Part shown: positions 44,742 to 58,651 of the stretch, piece by piece | Position numbering within the stretch: the first letter of the stretch is position 1 | How the letters are laid out: every line of letters begins with the position of its first letter | NCBI RefSeq assembly: GCF_017591425.1 | Contig: NW_024467101.1 | Coordinates: 11,296,918-11,360,917, forward strand | Source: Ochotona curzoniae | Taxonomy: Eukaryota; Chordata; Mammalia; Lagomorpha; Ochotonidae | Length of the DNA stretch: 64,000 nucleotides | Reading direction: 5' to 3' | Position numbers and translations under genes: made by a program | Notes under the pieces: model-generated | What the model was told of the DNA's origin: nothing | What the model saw: only the letters and a program-made list of their open reading frames with translations | Databases searched by the model: none

Positions 44742-45999
44742 ACAGCCGAATAACGGATTCCACACGAAGCTTCAGGTTGCGGTCCGTCCTGCTGTTGTCG
44801 GAGCACCCATGACCTAGCCTCCAGTTAGAGCAACGCAGAGCCCCTGTCTAAGGCTGCCGACCCGACTTCACAATGAGAAAACAAGGACGCCCTCACGCCA
44901 AACGCAAAGACTGTGTGCAGATGCCTGGTGAGCCACAGAACTGTGCTGATGTGTAAAAGGTGGAGGGGTTACTGCTGAATCTAAGGCAGGCTGTGATCCG
45001 TCAGAGAGCCCCAATAACGTTTATGGGAAGTGTGCATTAAGAAACAAAAGAACATGAATACACTTCTCATTTTGTTTTCCCCCAAACAAACCTGTACGGG
45101 CTTTTCCTACCAGTCTTGAATAGCTTTCCAGTTTGAGGTGCTAAGAAAGTTAAAGACATCCGTTTGAAGAGAAACCTTTTTAGTGCCTTGTGAATTTTGC
45201 TGAAACTGAAGAACCAGCAACGCCCAGAGTCTGGCAGAGCTGGGGTGAGGGGTGGGGGTGATGTGGAGGAGGATGGTGACCTCATTGATGCTTTACCAGT
45301 GCAAAGCCCCTTGTTGAGGGATAGGGTATTGCTTGAGGGGCTTAGAAAGTCTTACTCTCATTCATTCCCTCCTTGAGAAGGGCTGACAATGACCTGTGAC
45401 AGCCATAGTCACGTACCAGCCCATTGGGCGCCTCACTTCTGATTGGGACAACTACACGGGTACAAGCATCCTCGCTCAGAAGGTGGCTCCATGACATTCA
45501 GGGACAGAGCTTCCGATGGAAACTTGTGAAATGGCGAGGATCGCAAACCACCCCCACCCCCTCCCCCCAAGCGATCCTTCGAGGACTCATACAACAGGAA
45601 CGCCAATGTGGGCTCCATCAGTGCGGTCTTGAAAACAGAGCATGCGTCCAAAGGGTGCCCGCACCAAGCGGGGAGAACCAGGAGGAAAGGCCGTGGGAGT
45701 GTGGTTTGGATGCCCAAGGCATCCTGATTGTTGATTATCTGGAGCAACTACAAGGATAAACTCTCTACCAGGCCTGTTGGGAAGTATTGTGAGAAAACTA
45801 GACTGTTTTAGCAGAGAAATCGCACCAGCACTACCATCACCTACATTCATTCCTGCCATGACCTTTCTAAACCCAAAACAAGCTGGAACAGTTTTAGTGG
45901 AAAAGCTGTAGCAGTCCACCTTACTGGCTCCGTGTGACTTTTCATTTCCTAATCTTAAAAAACAAAAACAAACAAAAAAACACTTTTTTAAAAAAAACA
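44742..45999. other. Intergenic, nothing firm
   Basis: May include the remains of the element's 3' LTR at its start; otherwise nothing recognised. Confidence 0.35.
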
Positions 46000-46333
46000 A
46001 AAATTTTAAAGGCAGCTACATAGATAGCTCTCATTGGTTGCTTTGCGCCCCCAAGTGTTCATAGTAGCCACAGCCCAGCCAGACAAGGTGAGCCAGGAAG
46101 TAGGAATTCCTGTTTGGGTTTCCCATGTGGGTGGCAGAATTCCAAGTACATGAGCAGTCTCACCTGCTGCTGGCCCCGGGGGAGGAGGTAATGGGGAGAG
46201 GGAGGGCACTCAGTCGACGGTGACAGCTGGAGTCGGGAGTGGAGCCAGGACTAGAATCCAGACACCCTGGAAAGGGTTGATGCACACATCCCTTAGCAGC
46301 TTCCTAACTGCTGTGCCAAACACCTGCCCTTGA
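46000..46333 (-). mobile_element. CSINE-like SINE, minus strand
   Basis: 'tttgggtttcccatgtgggt', 'gagccaggactagaatccag', and an end 'ctgtgccaaacacctgccct'. Diverged, with a GGGA-rich insertion. Confidence 0.65.
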
Positions 46334-48330
46334 AATTGATGGTCACTCATTTTCCATGGATGATGGAAAGACTGCATGGACAGGGTTCAACTCCCAGGGT
46401 CCTCGGCTCTTTTAGGAAAGGGCCAGGGCTGATATGCTCTTTGGGGTCTTGAACCTGATGCAGCTTATGTTTGACCCTATTTACATATTGGACTTTTTTT
46501 TTGACATTTCCTCCTATCACAGGGAGTGGGACTTCTTGTGGGTCACACAACTGTTTTATTATTCAGAGGGTCTCTACCAGATGCGAGGTCAGCCACCTAT
46601 CTTTAGGAACTCCCTTGGGTTTGTAGAGTTGAAAACAAAATGGAGTTAACATGGCTCATTGCTATTTGCAGTACTTTCCACTTGTGTAACTTCTGCTTTG
46701 CTTGCTTGGCTATGAAACTACGCAAGATTCTATGAGCTCACGGCCCAAGACAACTATGTGACCTTCAGCATAGATAGTTCTTAGTTCCCAGGAATCAGGG
46801 TCTGAGTCTGGTTATCTCACAGGTGGCTTTAAGGCTTAAGTCTGGTTATCTTGACTGCTAGACTGGAGAAGAGCCAGGCACAGGCTGTCCAGCCACCAGT
46901 TTTTATAAACTACCCCTATGAAAACCCCATGAATGTGCTGTCCGGGGCTGCACTCTGCTAAGCGGTGTTGCTCCTGGTTGTATGCCTCTGCCTGCAGGCA
47001 TCATCTGTTTAGGAGCACCGTATGACTGTGGGCAGGTGTATTTTACCTGCATGGAAAGCTGGTGAAATCGTGAACGAAACTGAAGATCCAGAAGGGTCAG
47101 TTTCTAGGGGGAGGGTGGAGAGGGAGGGTCACTTGGTAAGGTACTTGAAATGGATCACCATCTCCAAAGGAAAAAGTTTTGAAAACACAGGACTGTCAAA
47201 AAGAGGACAGGAAGTTGGCCAGTCACCCTCATTTATCCATTGAGCCCATGGTCCTAGGCTGCTTTGGGCCGTGGAGAGAGAGAAAACGGAGAAGATAAAA
47301 ATCAAAGAACATTGCTGCTGGGGAGAGAGAGACACAGGGACGGGGTAGCGGGAAAGCCATAACCTCAGAGATCCTTGTATTCCATGGCTGCTGTCACTGT
47401 TCCTGCCCTCAGGACTTTGTCATTGCCTGCAGGAGTTCCAGCACCCACTCTCACCTTCTACCTCCCTCTGCATCTAACACCTTCCTCACCCTCCTCACTA
47501 TAGCCAAGCAGTGAAGCTGTATACCTGCCCCGCAATTCCTTCTCTCCCTCCCATTGGGTCTTGCACCCTCCACCCCTACCACACCAAGCAGTTTTGCCCA
47601 CTCCCACTGGCCTGGGAAGCCCATCCCTGAGCTAACCCCACAGCAGCCGCACCTGACTCAGCTGCTTCTCTGGTCTCTTCCTCAACGATTGACAGGGTTA
47701 CATTTTCAGTACCCGACTTGTCACCCATTGTCAGGGATGGAAAGGTGGGATTGTCCCGTGGTACCCTGATTGCAAAATCAACTCCTCTGTCAAACTTTAA
47801 CAGATGCTCACATCCTTCTTCCCTCATTCCGTGACCATTGTTACCAGGTTCAACTTCTTAAAAAGCGCAGCATCAGTGCTAGCCATTTGACTCAACAATT
47901 TCTCTCTCTCTCACACACAAGCACTCACTTTAGGAATTTTCATGGAAACGTGAAAACATATTTCCCCAAAATGATTTTATATGAAATGTTCTCAGACGCA
48001 GAGATTCAAATGTCCATCAGTGAAACCCAATCGGAGACAACCACACCTTGGGGCGCTGGCCAGTAGTGAAGACCAAGGATACATTGGATGTGGATTTCAA
48101 GACTGTAGTGCTAAATGAAAGAGGGACTCCCAACCCTACATCTTTTACAACTCTTTTGTAGGCAGTGTCTGGAAGGATAATCAGACAAAAAAAAAAACCC
48201 TTGGAAACATTTCTCCATCCATCAGCTAAATTACAGGATTTAATTTAGCCCCTTTGACACAGTGCAGGGAATAGAGTTAACCCCAAGCCACAGCTCATTT
48301 CTACATATGACATGAGGTCCTCCCTTTCCC
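46334..48330. other. Intergenic, sparse repeats
   Basis: An L1-like scrap may sit near 47770-48060 ('caaatgtccatcagtgaa'). Nothing else recognised. Confidence 0.35.
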
Positions 48331-48335
48331 ACCCC

Positions 48336-48337
<2 letters not shown>

Positions 48338-48383
<46 letters not shown>
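48338..48383 (+). repeat. (CA)n microsatellite
   Basis: About 22 uninterrupted units. Confidence 0.98.
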
Positions 48384-48384
<1 letters not shown>

Positions 48385-49188
48385 CCATGTGAAACATTTC
48401 TGAAATCACCTCTGGCAGGGGGAATGGTGCTGGTAAGGAACCAGGACAATTATCAGCCAAATTTTCTTGACTTTTACACAGAGCTTTGGGCACTTTACAC
48501 ATCCCATAATGGATTTTTTTCAGTGACTTGCCTCTTTATGGAAAACACTAGAATCTCTCAATATTTCCTTCCCGCTTTACCAATCAATAACACTCCATCA
48601 AAAATGTTCCTCGGCAGGGTCTACATGGCTAACAATAGGTATTTGCTACTTAAATTGGCTTTCCCTTTCCTTAAGAGAATGGACTAACTGAATACATGAG
48701 CACAAGAAAATGTTGCTGTATCATAAAATTGTACATATAGGAATTCTTCAGCTCAAAGGGTTTTTTTGTGTGTGTGTTAAAATTTTGTTCAGTTGCAGGG
48801 TGTTGTCAGTATAAGCCAAAATTACCAACTCTTATTATTCAGCATAACATTTGAAGGAAATTCTCTTTAAAATGAAAAATTTCTTCCATTTTGAGATTGA
48901 ATCTAATCTGACCTGATATAATAAGGACTTTATATCTGAGACACAACTTATAATAGATTGTGATGAATACAACCTTGCTAGGATAATGAGTTATCTTATA
49001 GCTCTAGGACTTCTTGTAAGAAGTTGAAATTTAGTAAGTGACCTTAGACCTTCCAAAAATCCTCCTCTCTCAAAAGCTAAGAAATTTTGCCTTCCCTCCC
49101 AATACTAAACTCATCATTGATTTTTTTTTTTCAGAATTCTGGAATTCAGCAAACACTTGTAGAAACCCAGGGAACCTTGAGCCAGACC

Positions 49189-49211
49189 AAAAAAAAAAAA
49201 AAAAAAAAAAA
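49189..49211 (+). repeat. Poly(A) run
   Basis: About 22 A residues. I could not define an upstream retroposon body. Confidence 0.9.
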
Positions 49212-49270
49212 GCTGAATTTCAGAACGGTAAGTCTGGGGCCCATTTTCCAAGTTCAACTTGCCACTCTAC

Positions 49271-49440
49271 AGGTCTGCAGTTCACAATCGTGACAGGTCC
49301 ACAGTTCACAGTTGCGACGAGACAAACAATCAGGCAGCAGTACAGGGTGTGAGCCTCCCAGCCTTACCCCTAGACAATGACCATTTAGGTAGCAGTATGG
49401 GGTGTGAGCCTCCCAGCCTTATTCCCACATACAATGACCA
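49271..49440 (+). repeat. Two short imperfect tandem repeats
   Basis: A ~24-nt unit (ggtctgcagttcacaatcg / ggtccacagttcacagttg) is followed by a 54-nt-period pair sharing 'ggtgtgagcctcccagcctt' and 'caatgaccattt'. A decaying minisatellite, perhaps inside an LTR. Confidence 0.75.
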
Positions 49441-50159
49441 TTTCTTTTGAGTGTCTGCCTCAGACAAGGTTGAGGTCAAGGTCAAAGACAGGCTAGATGG
49501 TGGGGGTCTTGTGGAGAAACAGCAAAGGGTATGATGATCCCTGGCCCAACGGTCAACGATGCACACAGGCCACCTATTGGTGGATACTTGAAGTGGTTGA
49601 CAATTTCCTCTAGAGTCAAATAGCAGATGAAGCAAAGAATATTAAAGCAAGGCTGGGCTGCAAGATGTCGGAAGGGGCACATCCCTGGGTGTCTAGAAAA
49701 TGCACAAGGCACACCACTGTCTGAGTGGAGGGGCTCCCCGTGCCTAAATCATCCTCATAAACACAACAGTCTATACCTCTCAATTTTACTCCTTGAGATG
49801 TTGCACTAGAAAGACAGCCAAAACAACCACTGACCCCAGGATGTGCTCTGAGGAAACCCCCCCCCCTCCACGCACACATACGCACAAGCTGATGGCACAA
49901 GGAAAACCCCACAAGAAGGATCAAAGTGGATTTGAGTAGGAAGAAAGAAGTCAGTAACCTTATAGATTAGTGAATGAAGATTTTTCAGCCTAATGAGTTA
50001 CAAAGCCCTTGGGAAAAAAATCAATGGGACACCATCAATCATCCTAACCTACTCACAGAGGCCAAGAAAGATCTACCAACAGGGGAAAAAGACATCAGGA
50101 ATATGTGAATTAGAGCTCAAAACTGCTCACATTTTTTAAGCATTTTAATCAAAATATGC

Positions 50160-50450
50160 AAGACGTAAGTGTGTAGCCTAGCCATTAAGCTGCTAGTTAG
50201 GACATCCAATTCCCACCTTGGAACACTTGGATTTGATCCCAAGTCTGGTCCTTGATTTCAGCTTCCTGCTAATACCCTGAGAAGGAGCAATGTCAGCTTA
50301 GGTCGTTGGCTCCCTGTCACCCACATGATCCACATGGGAGCCCTGCATTGACTTTCCGAGTTCCCAACTTCGGTCCTAGAGTTGTGACAGGCATTTTGGG
50401 AGTGAACTAGCAAATGGAAGCGTGTACACTATCTCTTCGATAATTAGAAA
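50160..50450 (+). mobile_element. Old SINE, plus strand
   Basis: 'gtgtgtagcctagccattaa', 'ttcagcttcctgctaatacc', 'cattttgggagtgaactagc'. Diverged CSINE-type. Confidence 0.6.
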
Positions 50451-50559
50451 GTATGCCAGAAAGTCTAGCATACTCTGAGTGTGTAAGGTCACATCAAAAT
50501 CAATTGAAGATCAGAAGCAGAGGAACCATGAGAGCACCATGAACAAGGAACTGTTGACA

Positions 50560-50960
50560 GACTTAACACTGTAGGACTATATATTTTTCTGACAGAAAAA
50601 GTGCCATCAGTAACATCAAGAAATTGGAAACTTCACACATTTGCTTGTACAAATACAAAAGAAATTGGACAGTTTCTTAGGAAGTCAAGCCTAAGGTACC
50701 ATATGGTCCAGAAAATCTGCTCCTAGGTATATGCCCAGATGACCTAAAATCATGTTCATATAAAAATCTATATGTGGATGGTCATGGCAGCAATATCCAT
50801 AATATCCAAAAGCGGAAATGACCCACTAGGCCATCCACAGATAATAGAAAAGCAAGCTGTGTTGTATTTACCCCACAGCCATTGACTCATCAGGATACAG
50901 TGCTCAAGGATGCTCTACCAGGAATGACCTTAAAGCTGTGTTCTTCCTGGAAGATGAAAG
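50560..50960 (+). mobile_element. Old L1 3' fragment, plus strand
   Basis: 'ctcctaggtatatgcccaga', 'ggtcatggcagcaatatcca', 'aatatccaaaagcggaaatg' match the end of L1 ORF2. Diverged. Confidence 0.75.
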
Positions 50961-53900
50961 ATGACACATGGACGGTTCCATTTCCACAAAATGCCCTTGA
51001 CCACAGGAAGTAGGTAAGGAATGGCCAGGGTAAGCAGCTGGAGAGAATGAGATGCACTGGCAAGGAGTATGGGTTCCTTTTGGATTAATGAGACATGGAC
51101 TGAAATTATATGACTGTGAAGTCTGAGCACACCAAACCCTGCTGAACTGCACACTTGAAAAAGGGGCACTTAAGGCATGTGAATGTCTCAATAGAACATT
51201 GGTACAGCCTGTCCCTTGCTGTAGTGCACTAGACACATTAGAGCCACTGTACCCAAGTCAACTAACACTTCAGCTCCCCGCTCCCCAGGGATGTCTGTTG
51301 AGCGGGTTGAGGGGTGATCCTGGGGGCTTAATCCTGGATTTTAGCTAGGTCTCCCTGAGATGTCTGTGACTGTGGGGCGGGGGAATTCCTCCTCCCCTCC
51401 CAAGCAGCAACCCACAAGGGAACTTTTGTTGCAATGAACAACCGCCCAAGCCCAACCCATGATTCCCTGTTTGCAGACTCTTTAACCGTTAGTGCAAAAC
51501 ATTCAGAAAACAAGTTCATGTGTACTGAGCACGTTATAGACTTTTTTTTGGTCATGATTCCCTAAACAACACCATGTAACAATATTGTATTTACCCTATA
51601 TTGTATGTTATAATTACCCAGACAAGACTTAAGGTATTGTGGGAGGATTGCACAGGTTCTTGGCAAATACGCTGCCATTTTATATGAGAGACTAGAGCAT
51701 GTGTGGGTCTGGGTATCTGTTGGGACAAGGAAAGGGCAGCCCTGAAGCCAGTGTGGCTGGTCCAGGCCATGCAGGAATAGCTGAATTGTTTTGTTCACAT
51801 TCCTATAGCAAGGTGCTGGGCAGTGCCTTCCCTGGGGAAAATGTGAATCATTTACCCCAGGTTAAACTTCAGTCTCTGCCCCTGGCAACCCCAAGGTGCT
51901 CCCCAAGTCAGATCAGAGCTTTAGGAGGTGTGACAGTGGGTGAATGAGGGGAGGGAGTGATAGCTTTGTTTGGAAGCAGAACTGGAAGCCTGCTGTCTGC
52001 CATCACAACCAACTAAGGATGACTCTCCACCCCTCTGTTCCTCCGTCCCCTTATCCTGTGGGGCCTGCTGACTGCTGTGACTGTGACAGGCATTTCAAAA
52101 ACACTACCTAGAGAACTGATCAACTCTGAAGTGCTGGGAGCGTTAGCAAGACCTGGGGTGCTGGTGGCCTTTAGGGCAGGTCCATAGAAGATCAAGAATC
52201 CGGGAAGATAGGCCTTCCACTATCCTGTGAGCCAGCGGCCAACATTGCCTTACATGGCCACAGTCCATTTTGAGAAGTGGTGTGGGCAGGACAGCGGCTG
52301 TGACTTCAATTTTTACAGTTTGAAGGCACTGAAATCAACACAAGTCAGTGGCTGGCAAAGTGCTGCCTCACCAACAGAGGGGATGCAGCTGGATCCCTGG
52401 ACACGGAGATTCCTGAACACCTGACACCCCGGGATCATGCCTAGGCTGCAGCCGAGCGCTCTCCTCCTATCCCAGAATGGCCCACCCACCAGTGGCTACA
52501 GGGAGGTGTTTCATGTCCTGGAAGAGGTACCTGGCCCTCCATGCAGACTCAGCTCTTGGTTCTGCCTTTCAAGCCCTATCCCCAGATGCGAAGCCACTCC
52601 CCCACCCTAACCCTCAGAATCACATCCCATGCAGCCAAAGAAGGACCAGGGTTCCACACTGGTGTCCATCCCCAAGGCACCCGACCCCACGGACTGCCCT
52701 GCAGGGAGGCTTCTCTGGGATCAGGTGACCAGCCCCAGTGCTCAACTCCCAACTGCCAGAACCCAGACATTCCAAACCAACTGTCCCTGTGGCAGTTGCG
52801 TTAGGAATCTGGACGGACTTCAACTGACACGAGACTGGGCATGAGCAGTGAGGAATCAGCAGCAGGAAGTGTGGCTCAGCCAGTCCCAGTCCCCTGCATC
52901 TCCTTTCCAGCGAGCTGAGCAGCTGGGTGACAGTCCAGTTGAAAAAGGGCAGTGGCCACACCAGCTCCGAGGAGGTGCTTCCTGGCTCCTCCTCCAGAAC
53001 CCCATCCTTGGCATGTACACGTCCACGTGTGGGCTCTACGCCTACGGGGCTGGCAGAGAGGCACCAGGCAGGAGGGACAATTGTAGCTGCTCCTGGTGTG
53101 GGACCAGAAGCCTGTTTCCATTTGATGGGCCCAGGGGCTGTATCTCTTCCACCAGGTGGCTTTGCCGCCATCTCTGGGATGTGCTTTTCCCCAGTCTGTC
53201 TTTGAGCCGTGATCCTAGAAAACACACTGAAAGCAGACAGCAATACTGACAGGTTCACCGGAAGCCATGGCAAGGAGTCAATCAATGCTTCTCCCTGCTC
53301 CTGCTTCTCTCGTTCACCCACTATATCAAATATGGACTTGAGCGGGTGGGATTGTTGGGATGCACACTTAGGATGCCAGCAGCAAAGTTACACCAGACAC
53401 AGTCTGTTAAGAACAAACATGGAACAGCAGCCAGGAAATGACATGGAGCCTGGGCCTGTGAACTTGGGAAGCTGATTTAACCTGTCCATCCCCAGCTGCT
53501 GTGCTGGGGCAGGAATGTGTTGGCAGGGCATGCCTGTGTGAGGCTACGAGGGGGAACAAAAACAAATGGCCAGAAGCCCATCTGGTTTGCTGTTCCCCAA
53601 GCTTTACACGGATGCTCGGTGTCTGGGGCAGCAGCCAGACAGGTGGGCATTGCCTGAGGAGGGGCACAAGAGGGTCCCACTCAGGGAGGATGGGAGGTGA
53701 ATTTGCCACCCTCACATGCCTTCACATGCCTACCGTGTGTCTGGTCTCATCCCCTGGCTCACTTTCCTGGGTCTTGGCATGGGACCCCTATTCTGGACGG
53801 AGCCAGTGGTTCTTCCCTCACCCTTTATAGGAGTTCAAGTTTGAGACTCTAGCCTCAGGATGGGTTGGAGGAGAGTCTTGTCTTGTGCTGGGCACCCCGC

Positions 53901-54271
53901 ATGCAGGCTGGGACTCTGTTGGGGTGTCCCTGTGCTATTGCTGTGGGATTGCTCTTTTCAACACTGTCGGTTGAGCGTCATGACCCAGCTCCTTCTTGGC
54001 TGTGGGGGAACCCGGCTCAGACTGCATCAGACCCAATCTTCTTTAGCTTGTGTGGGAGGAGGGGACATACTACCCCCAGCAGAGGGATAGGGGCTGGTGG
54101 CAGAGTGGGGTTTGGGGTCATTTGGCACAGAAATTAGACCACAAGCAAGTCTGATGTCTTTTGAAGTACCTAGGGCAGCTCTATTGGTCTGACCAGTACT
54201 AGCGAGTTCTGGTTAGCCCCAGTTGGCCGACTTGTGGACTACAAGGAATAGGGTACCTTGTTGGGCATGGG
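50961..54271. other. Intergenic, GC-rich, nothing recognised
   Basis: Holds the longest open frame of the window (52620-53321, minus, 233 codons), which shows no motif and no splice context. Confidence 0.4.
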
Positions 54272-54297
54272 AACTTGGGAAGCTGACTTCCCAAGTT
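54272..54297. repeat. Perfect inverted repeat, 11-bp arms
   Basis: AACTTGGGAAG, a CTGA loop, then CTTCCCAAGTT. The left arm plus 'ctga' also occurs at 53461-53475 (gaacttgggaagctga) without a right arm. Confidence 0.95.
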
Positions 54298-57200
54298 GGG
54301 AAGGTGGGAAGGTGGGGAGGCCCAGAGCCAGGCTGCAGGCATTTCCCCGGCCAGACTCAGAAAGTGGCTGGAAGAAGGGCAGGTTGGAAGAAGGGGAGCC
54401 TGTCTCTCTAGGGGCTTCCTAAAGCCCTCACTGCCTGGCGGCCATCTCTTTGACATGTCTGGGAAGGTCACCTACTTTGTGTTCCCCTACACTGGAGTCC
54501 CACTTTCCATTTTAAAAACCAAACCTTTGGTCAAAAATGCTCTCTAAAAACGAAAGTTACCTTAGGGAGGACCGGTAGCCAGTTGTAGTTCACATGTTCC
54601 GACAACTGCTTGATGGGTCTTCCTCCCAGGGAGGCAGACCAGCTCCATTAGTCTCTCATCTTACCCACCCCACCCTGTGCTACACTGGTATATCCTGTCC
54701 TTTCTTAGGAAATGAGGATCAGCAGCCAGTGCGTGGGATGAGATAGCAGCCTGCACCAAGCAGCTGCCCCGACGGGGATATTTGGCATGGGGGAGATCCG
54801 TGGCTTTGGTGGCCAGTCGCCAACCACTGACTGAAGCCCATACCTGCCTTTTCCCCATTGGTGGAGGGGGAAAGGGCAGCCCCAGGGTGCAGGTCTCTGG
54901 ACCGGAGCAGGTGCCTTGCCCGGGCCTCCTAAGAAGTCCTGGTAGTGCCCGACTGCTGGCTCTGAAGCCCAGGGCTTCACATTCACCCTCCCATCTGTGG
55001 GTCTGTTCTGCTCTGGTTTAGCCCCCACCATTCAGTGCCTGTGTCCAGGCATAAGTCCTGGGAAGCCCAAGTGAATTGGGTCTATCATTCACGACCAGTG
55101 GCCAACATTGTAACCAGCATTGGCGATGGTGCTGAATTGGACAGAGAACTTGGGCTTAGCCGGGGAGTACTGGTGGCATAGGAGAACTGGTTGAGAGAGC
55201 AGGGCCGGGGTGGAAAAGCAGGCCAGGACCAGGGGACACACACCAGAGGCCGTGGGAATCTCTGACTTATGGCCACTTCTCTCCCTTGCCCTGTGGAGAT
55301 CATGCAAACCGCAGTGAGAGTGAGACCAGGACCAAGAGGGCAAATGCTAGAAGGGCCAAGTGCAGCGCCCAGCCAACCTCAGCAGCTTTTTTTCTCCAAC
55401 TGCAGTCTCACTGTTTCTCTGGGTTTGACAAAGTGCCCAAGCCTGGGAGACTGCACACTTGCTTAGGTGCAGGAGCTCAGCCTAGATGCCCACCTGGGCT
55501 TGGACCCCGTCCATGCCATTCCCCATTCCAGTTACTCCAGGTGCAGACCTTGGAGGCTGTGGTGCTATCTCCACCCACGGGAGACAATTAAGGAGTTCCC
55601 ACTATTGGCCAACATGAGGTCCGGGCTGCTCACTGCTCAAAAATCAATACTTAGAGGGACAAGGGCTGATTCAGAGGAGTAGATGTATCCAAGAAGCCAG
55701 CACTCCTGGGGGAAGGCAGACTTCTTCAGTCCCAGAAGGCAAGTAGCAGGGGTCCTTTCAAAAGAAGATAAGGGGAAGTCAGGAATAGCGGGAAGAGGGA
55801 TGGCACGAGCTGTATGCTGGCTGTGGCTGGGTGCTGTGGAGCAGCTGGAGTTGCAGTGGCCAGCCCAGTCCCCTGGCCGTGTTCACTGGGGGGGCGGGGA
55901 GTGTGGAACTGGGGCTGGGATTAAGATTGCTTGAGATCCTCAGCGGCTGGCCCAGGGCTAGCTTCTGGAACTCCCATGCAAGCACTGTTTCTCTGTTGGA
56001 CCAACTAGACCCTCTCTCTAATCAGGCAGGAGCTCAGGAGCTGACTTTGGCCGACTGGGTCAGGGAATGGCACAGCCACAGCCCTGGCTCCTGGCTTCAG
56101 CCAGGCCCTGATCGCTGTAGGCATTTAGGGAGGGAACTGGTGCAGAGGGATGTTCTGACTCGGTCCTTCTTCTTGGTTATTTTTTAAATTATGAAATGGG
56201 AAAAACTGTGATTAATCACTTCTAACATGCATGTTCTATATGTTTGCCATATAATTGGGGTTTTATTTATGACACATTGACCCAATGACAGCCTTTTTCA
56301 CTGCCAAAAGAAAAGGTTAGTGTAGAATTATATACTTACACACTTACGGAAAGTGACAATAAAGATGACTTTTTAGAAAAAAACTGAGTGGAGGGAGAAC
56401 AGCCCCAGAATGATGAGTCTGAGTTTTGGAAACCTCAGCCGACAGGGTCAAAGGTCCTGAGAGCGACCTCCAGCAACGGCATCACAAAGTCTCAAAAGGA
56501 GAACAAACTCCCATGGGAGAAGGGGAGAGGGTTTTGTGCAAAATATCCTCGTTGTGTGTGGAGGAAGATTCTCTCCCTTGTTGAGTCTGTTAAAACTGTG
56601 AGAGCAACTTCAGCAACAGCAGAGTACATGAATCCCACAGTAGCACAATGACAAGAGTGATAGTGATAAGAACTGGAGTCACTGTGTCCAAAAGGAGAAA
56701 GCGAGGGGAGAGGAAGGCAGGAGACACAGAGCACAAGAGGTATGGGGAAGGCAGCTCAAAGCTTGCCACGCCCCCCACCCCCACACAAAGCTTAAAGCTT
56801 CCCATTGGGCAAGCCACAGAATGTGCACACAGGTGCTGGGAAGACAGACTGGGCAGGTGCCTATGAGAAAGATGAGGCCGTGCTTAGAAGGAAAAGATGA
56901 AATCTGGGCCAAGACAACAGATGCTCTCATGTCCTGCAGATCAAGGTCCAACAATAAATGCTCTGTCAGAGGAAAAGGATTCTGTGGGCCGCACCAGCCC
57001 TGCCCAGCTGTGCTTCCTTGAACACATCATTAACCCTCTCTAGACCTGGCTTTCCAGCTCCCTCCCCAAGGCGATGGCAACAGCCTAGCCTGCTGGGAAC
57101 GCAGCACAGGAGGCACTCCCACAGGGCAGGTGTCTTGGGGTTCAGGGAGGTTCCTGGAGGGCATGGACATGACCTGTTTCTCCCACTCCATTCCCGGGGC

Positions 57201-58650
57201 CCTTGCTCAGTTATGGGCACACAGGAGGGGCACAGATAGCCAGAGGATGGGGTCCATGTGGGCAGTGGTTTGACACTCACGTGTTCTCCCTCCTCTTTCC
57301 GGATTCTGTGGAAGCAGAGCGATGGCCCGGCTAGGGCCTTGGTGCTGAGCTTGGTGGCTCCCAATGGTGATGGAAGTAGCTTCTTAGTGAAGGAGATGGA
57401 CTGGGGTGGAGTGTACTTTCAGATGTGCTCTGGGAAGGAGGAGGGGGCGAGGACTGGGAGTGTGTGTTGGGGGTGGGCATTGGTCCAGCATTGGTCCAGC
57501 ACCTCAGGGGAGCCCGGATGGTCAGTCAGGCCTCTTCCTATCCTCCCAACTCCAGTTGTGTGGTTGTGGACAAGACCTGGTCTCCCTTTCCCAGCCTCCC
57601 TGCTGTACAGCCAGGCTGTGGATCCCACTCATGTCTGAGAAATGGGAGGAATATGGAGCATACAGTAAGTGCTCCATTTCTGGCCTTCACCTTCCACTGA
57701 TAGGAAAACTGAAGACTGGACAGGTGCGACTATATGGAGCCTCCATTTGGTTGATTTCAGCTGGTTTCCTCAGGGCTTAATCCTCAGATGGTGAGGTTTA
57801 GGTTCCCACCACCCCACCATCCCCAGACCGGGCAGGGGTGGCCCTGGGGCTGGAATTGGGGCAGGAGTGTGGGGGGGGGGGAGAGTAGATGGGAGTGGAA
57901 GGGAGCTTCAGACCTGGTAACCATGTGTGCTGGGGACCCATGAAGCACCACGTGCTTTGTTTGCTTTCTCTTTGGCTCCTGAAAACGATTTTGAAACTTG
58001 TGTCACTATCGAGTATGGAAGGTCAAGAGGAAGTTCAGAGACACAGCCACTTGGCTCAAAGCTGCCACCTAACGGAGGGAGGGTCCGGGTCCCAAGCAAG
58101 GCAGTTTTGGAAAATTAGGTTCCAAGGCTGGCACATGGGTACTTGGGAGTCTTTGCAATCCTGGAAAGGGCTGGCAAGATTTAGCCAACCTTACCTTGTT
58201 CTCCTTGTTGAAAAAAAAGCTCACCTGTGTGTGCAGCCCCAAGGCACAGCCGACTGGAGCCCAGGAGGTGCCCTTGGGACTCCCTGGGGAAGGTCGTGGT
58301 GGGTGGGACAGGCACAGCATTCCCGGCAGCCATGAGTGGTACAAGTAGTGCAGCCCTCACAGAAGCCCAGAAGGGGGTGGGTCTCTGATCGGAAAGTCCT
58401 AGAGTGCAGTAGGGGTGCTGTGGAAGGGTATGGGGAGCGACGCAGTTGGGTCGGATGGCATGGGTCTGTGATGAGCACCGCTCCTTGGTTAGCAAGGCTA
58501 CGAGGAGTTTCTGGCTGCGAGGCAAGGCCCGGCAGAATGTCTCTGGTCACCTCATTGCTGCCTCATCCCTTTGTATGGACACTCAGTCACCTCTCTGATG
58601 TGTCATAGAATTCTCCTGAGGGTGTTGTTGTTGTTTTTCTGCTAATGTGA
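54298..58650. other. Intergenic, GC-rich, nearly featureless
   Basis: Only a SINE-like scrap at about 56066-56190 ('ccctggctcctggcttcagc', 'gctgtaggcatttagggag'). Open frames overlap on both strands without coding signal. Confidence 0.4.
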
Positions 58651-58651
58651 A

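Noticed and set aside
48240..48502. Cys/Val repeat open frames
   Set aside because: Translation of the (CA)n microsatellite.
52620..53321. 233-codon minus-strand open frame, the longest in the window
   Set aside because: No known motif, GC-rich context with overlapping open frames on the other strand, and no splice or promoter signals.
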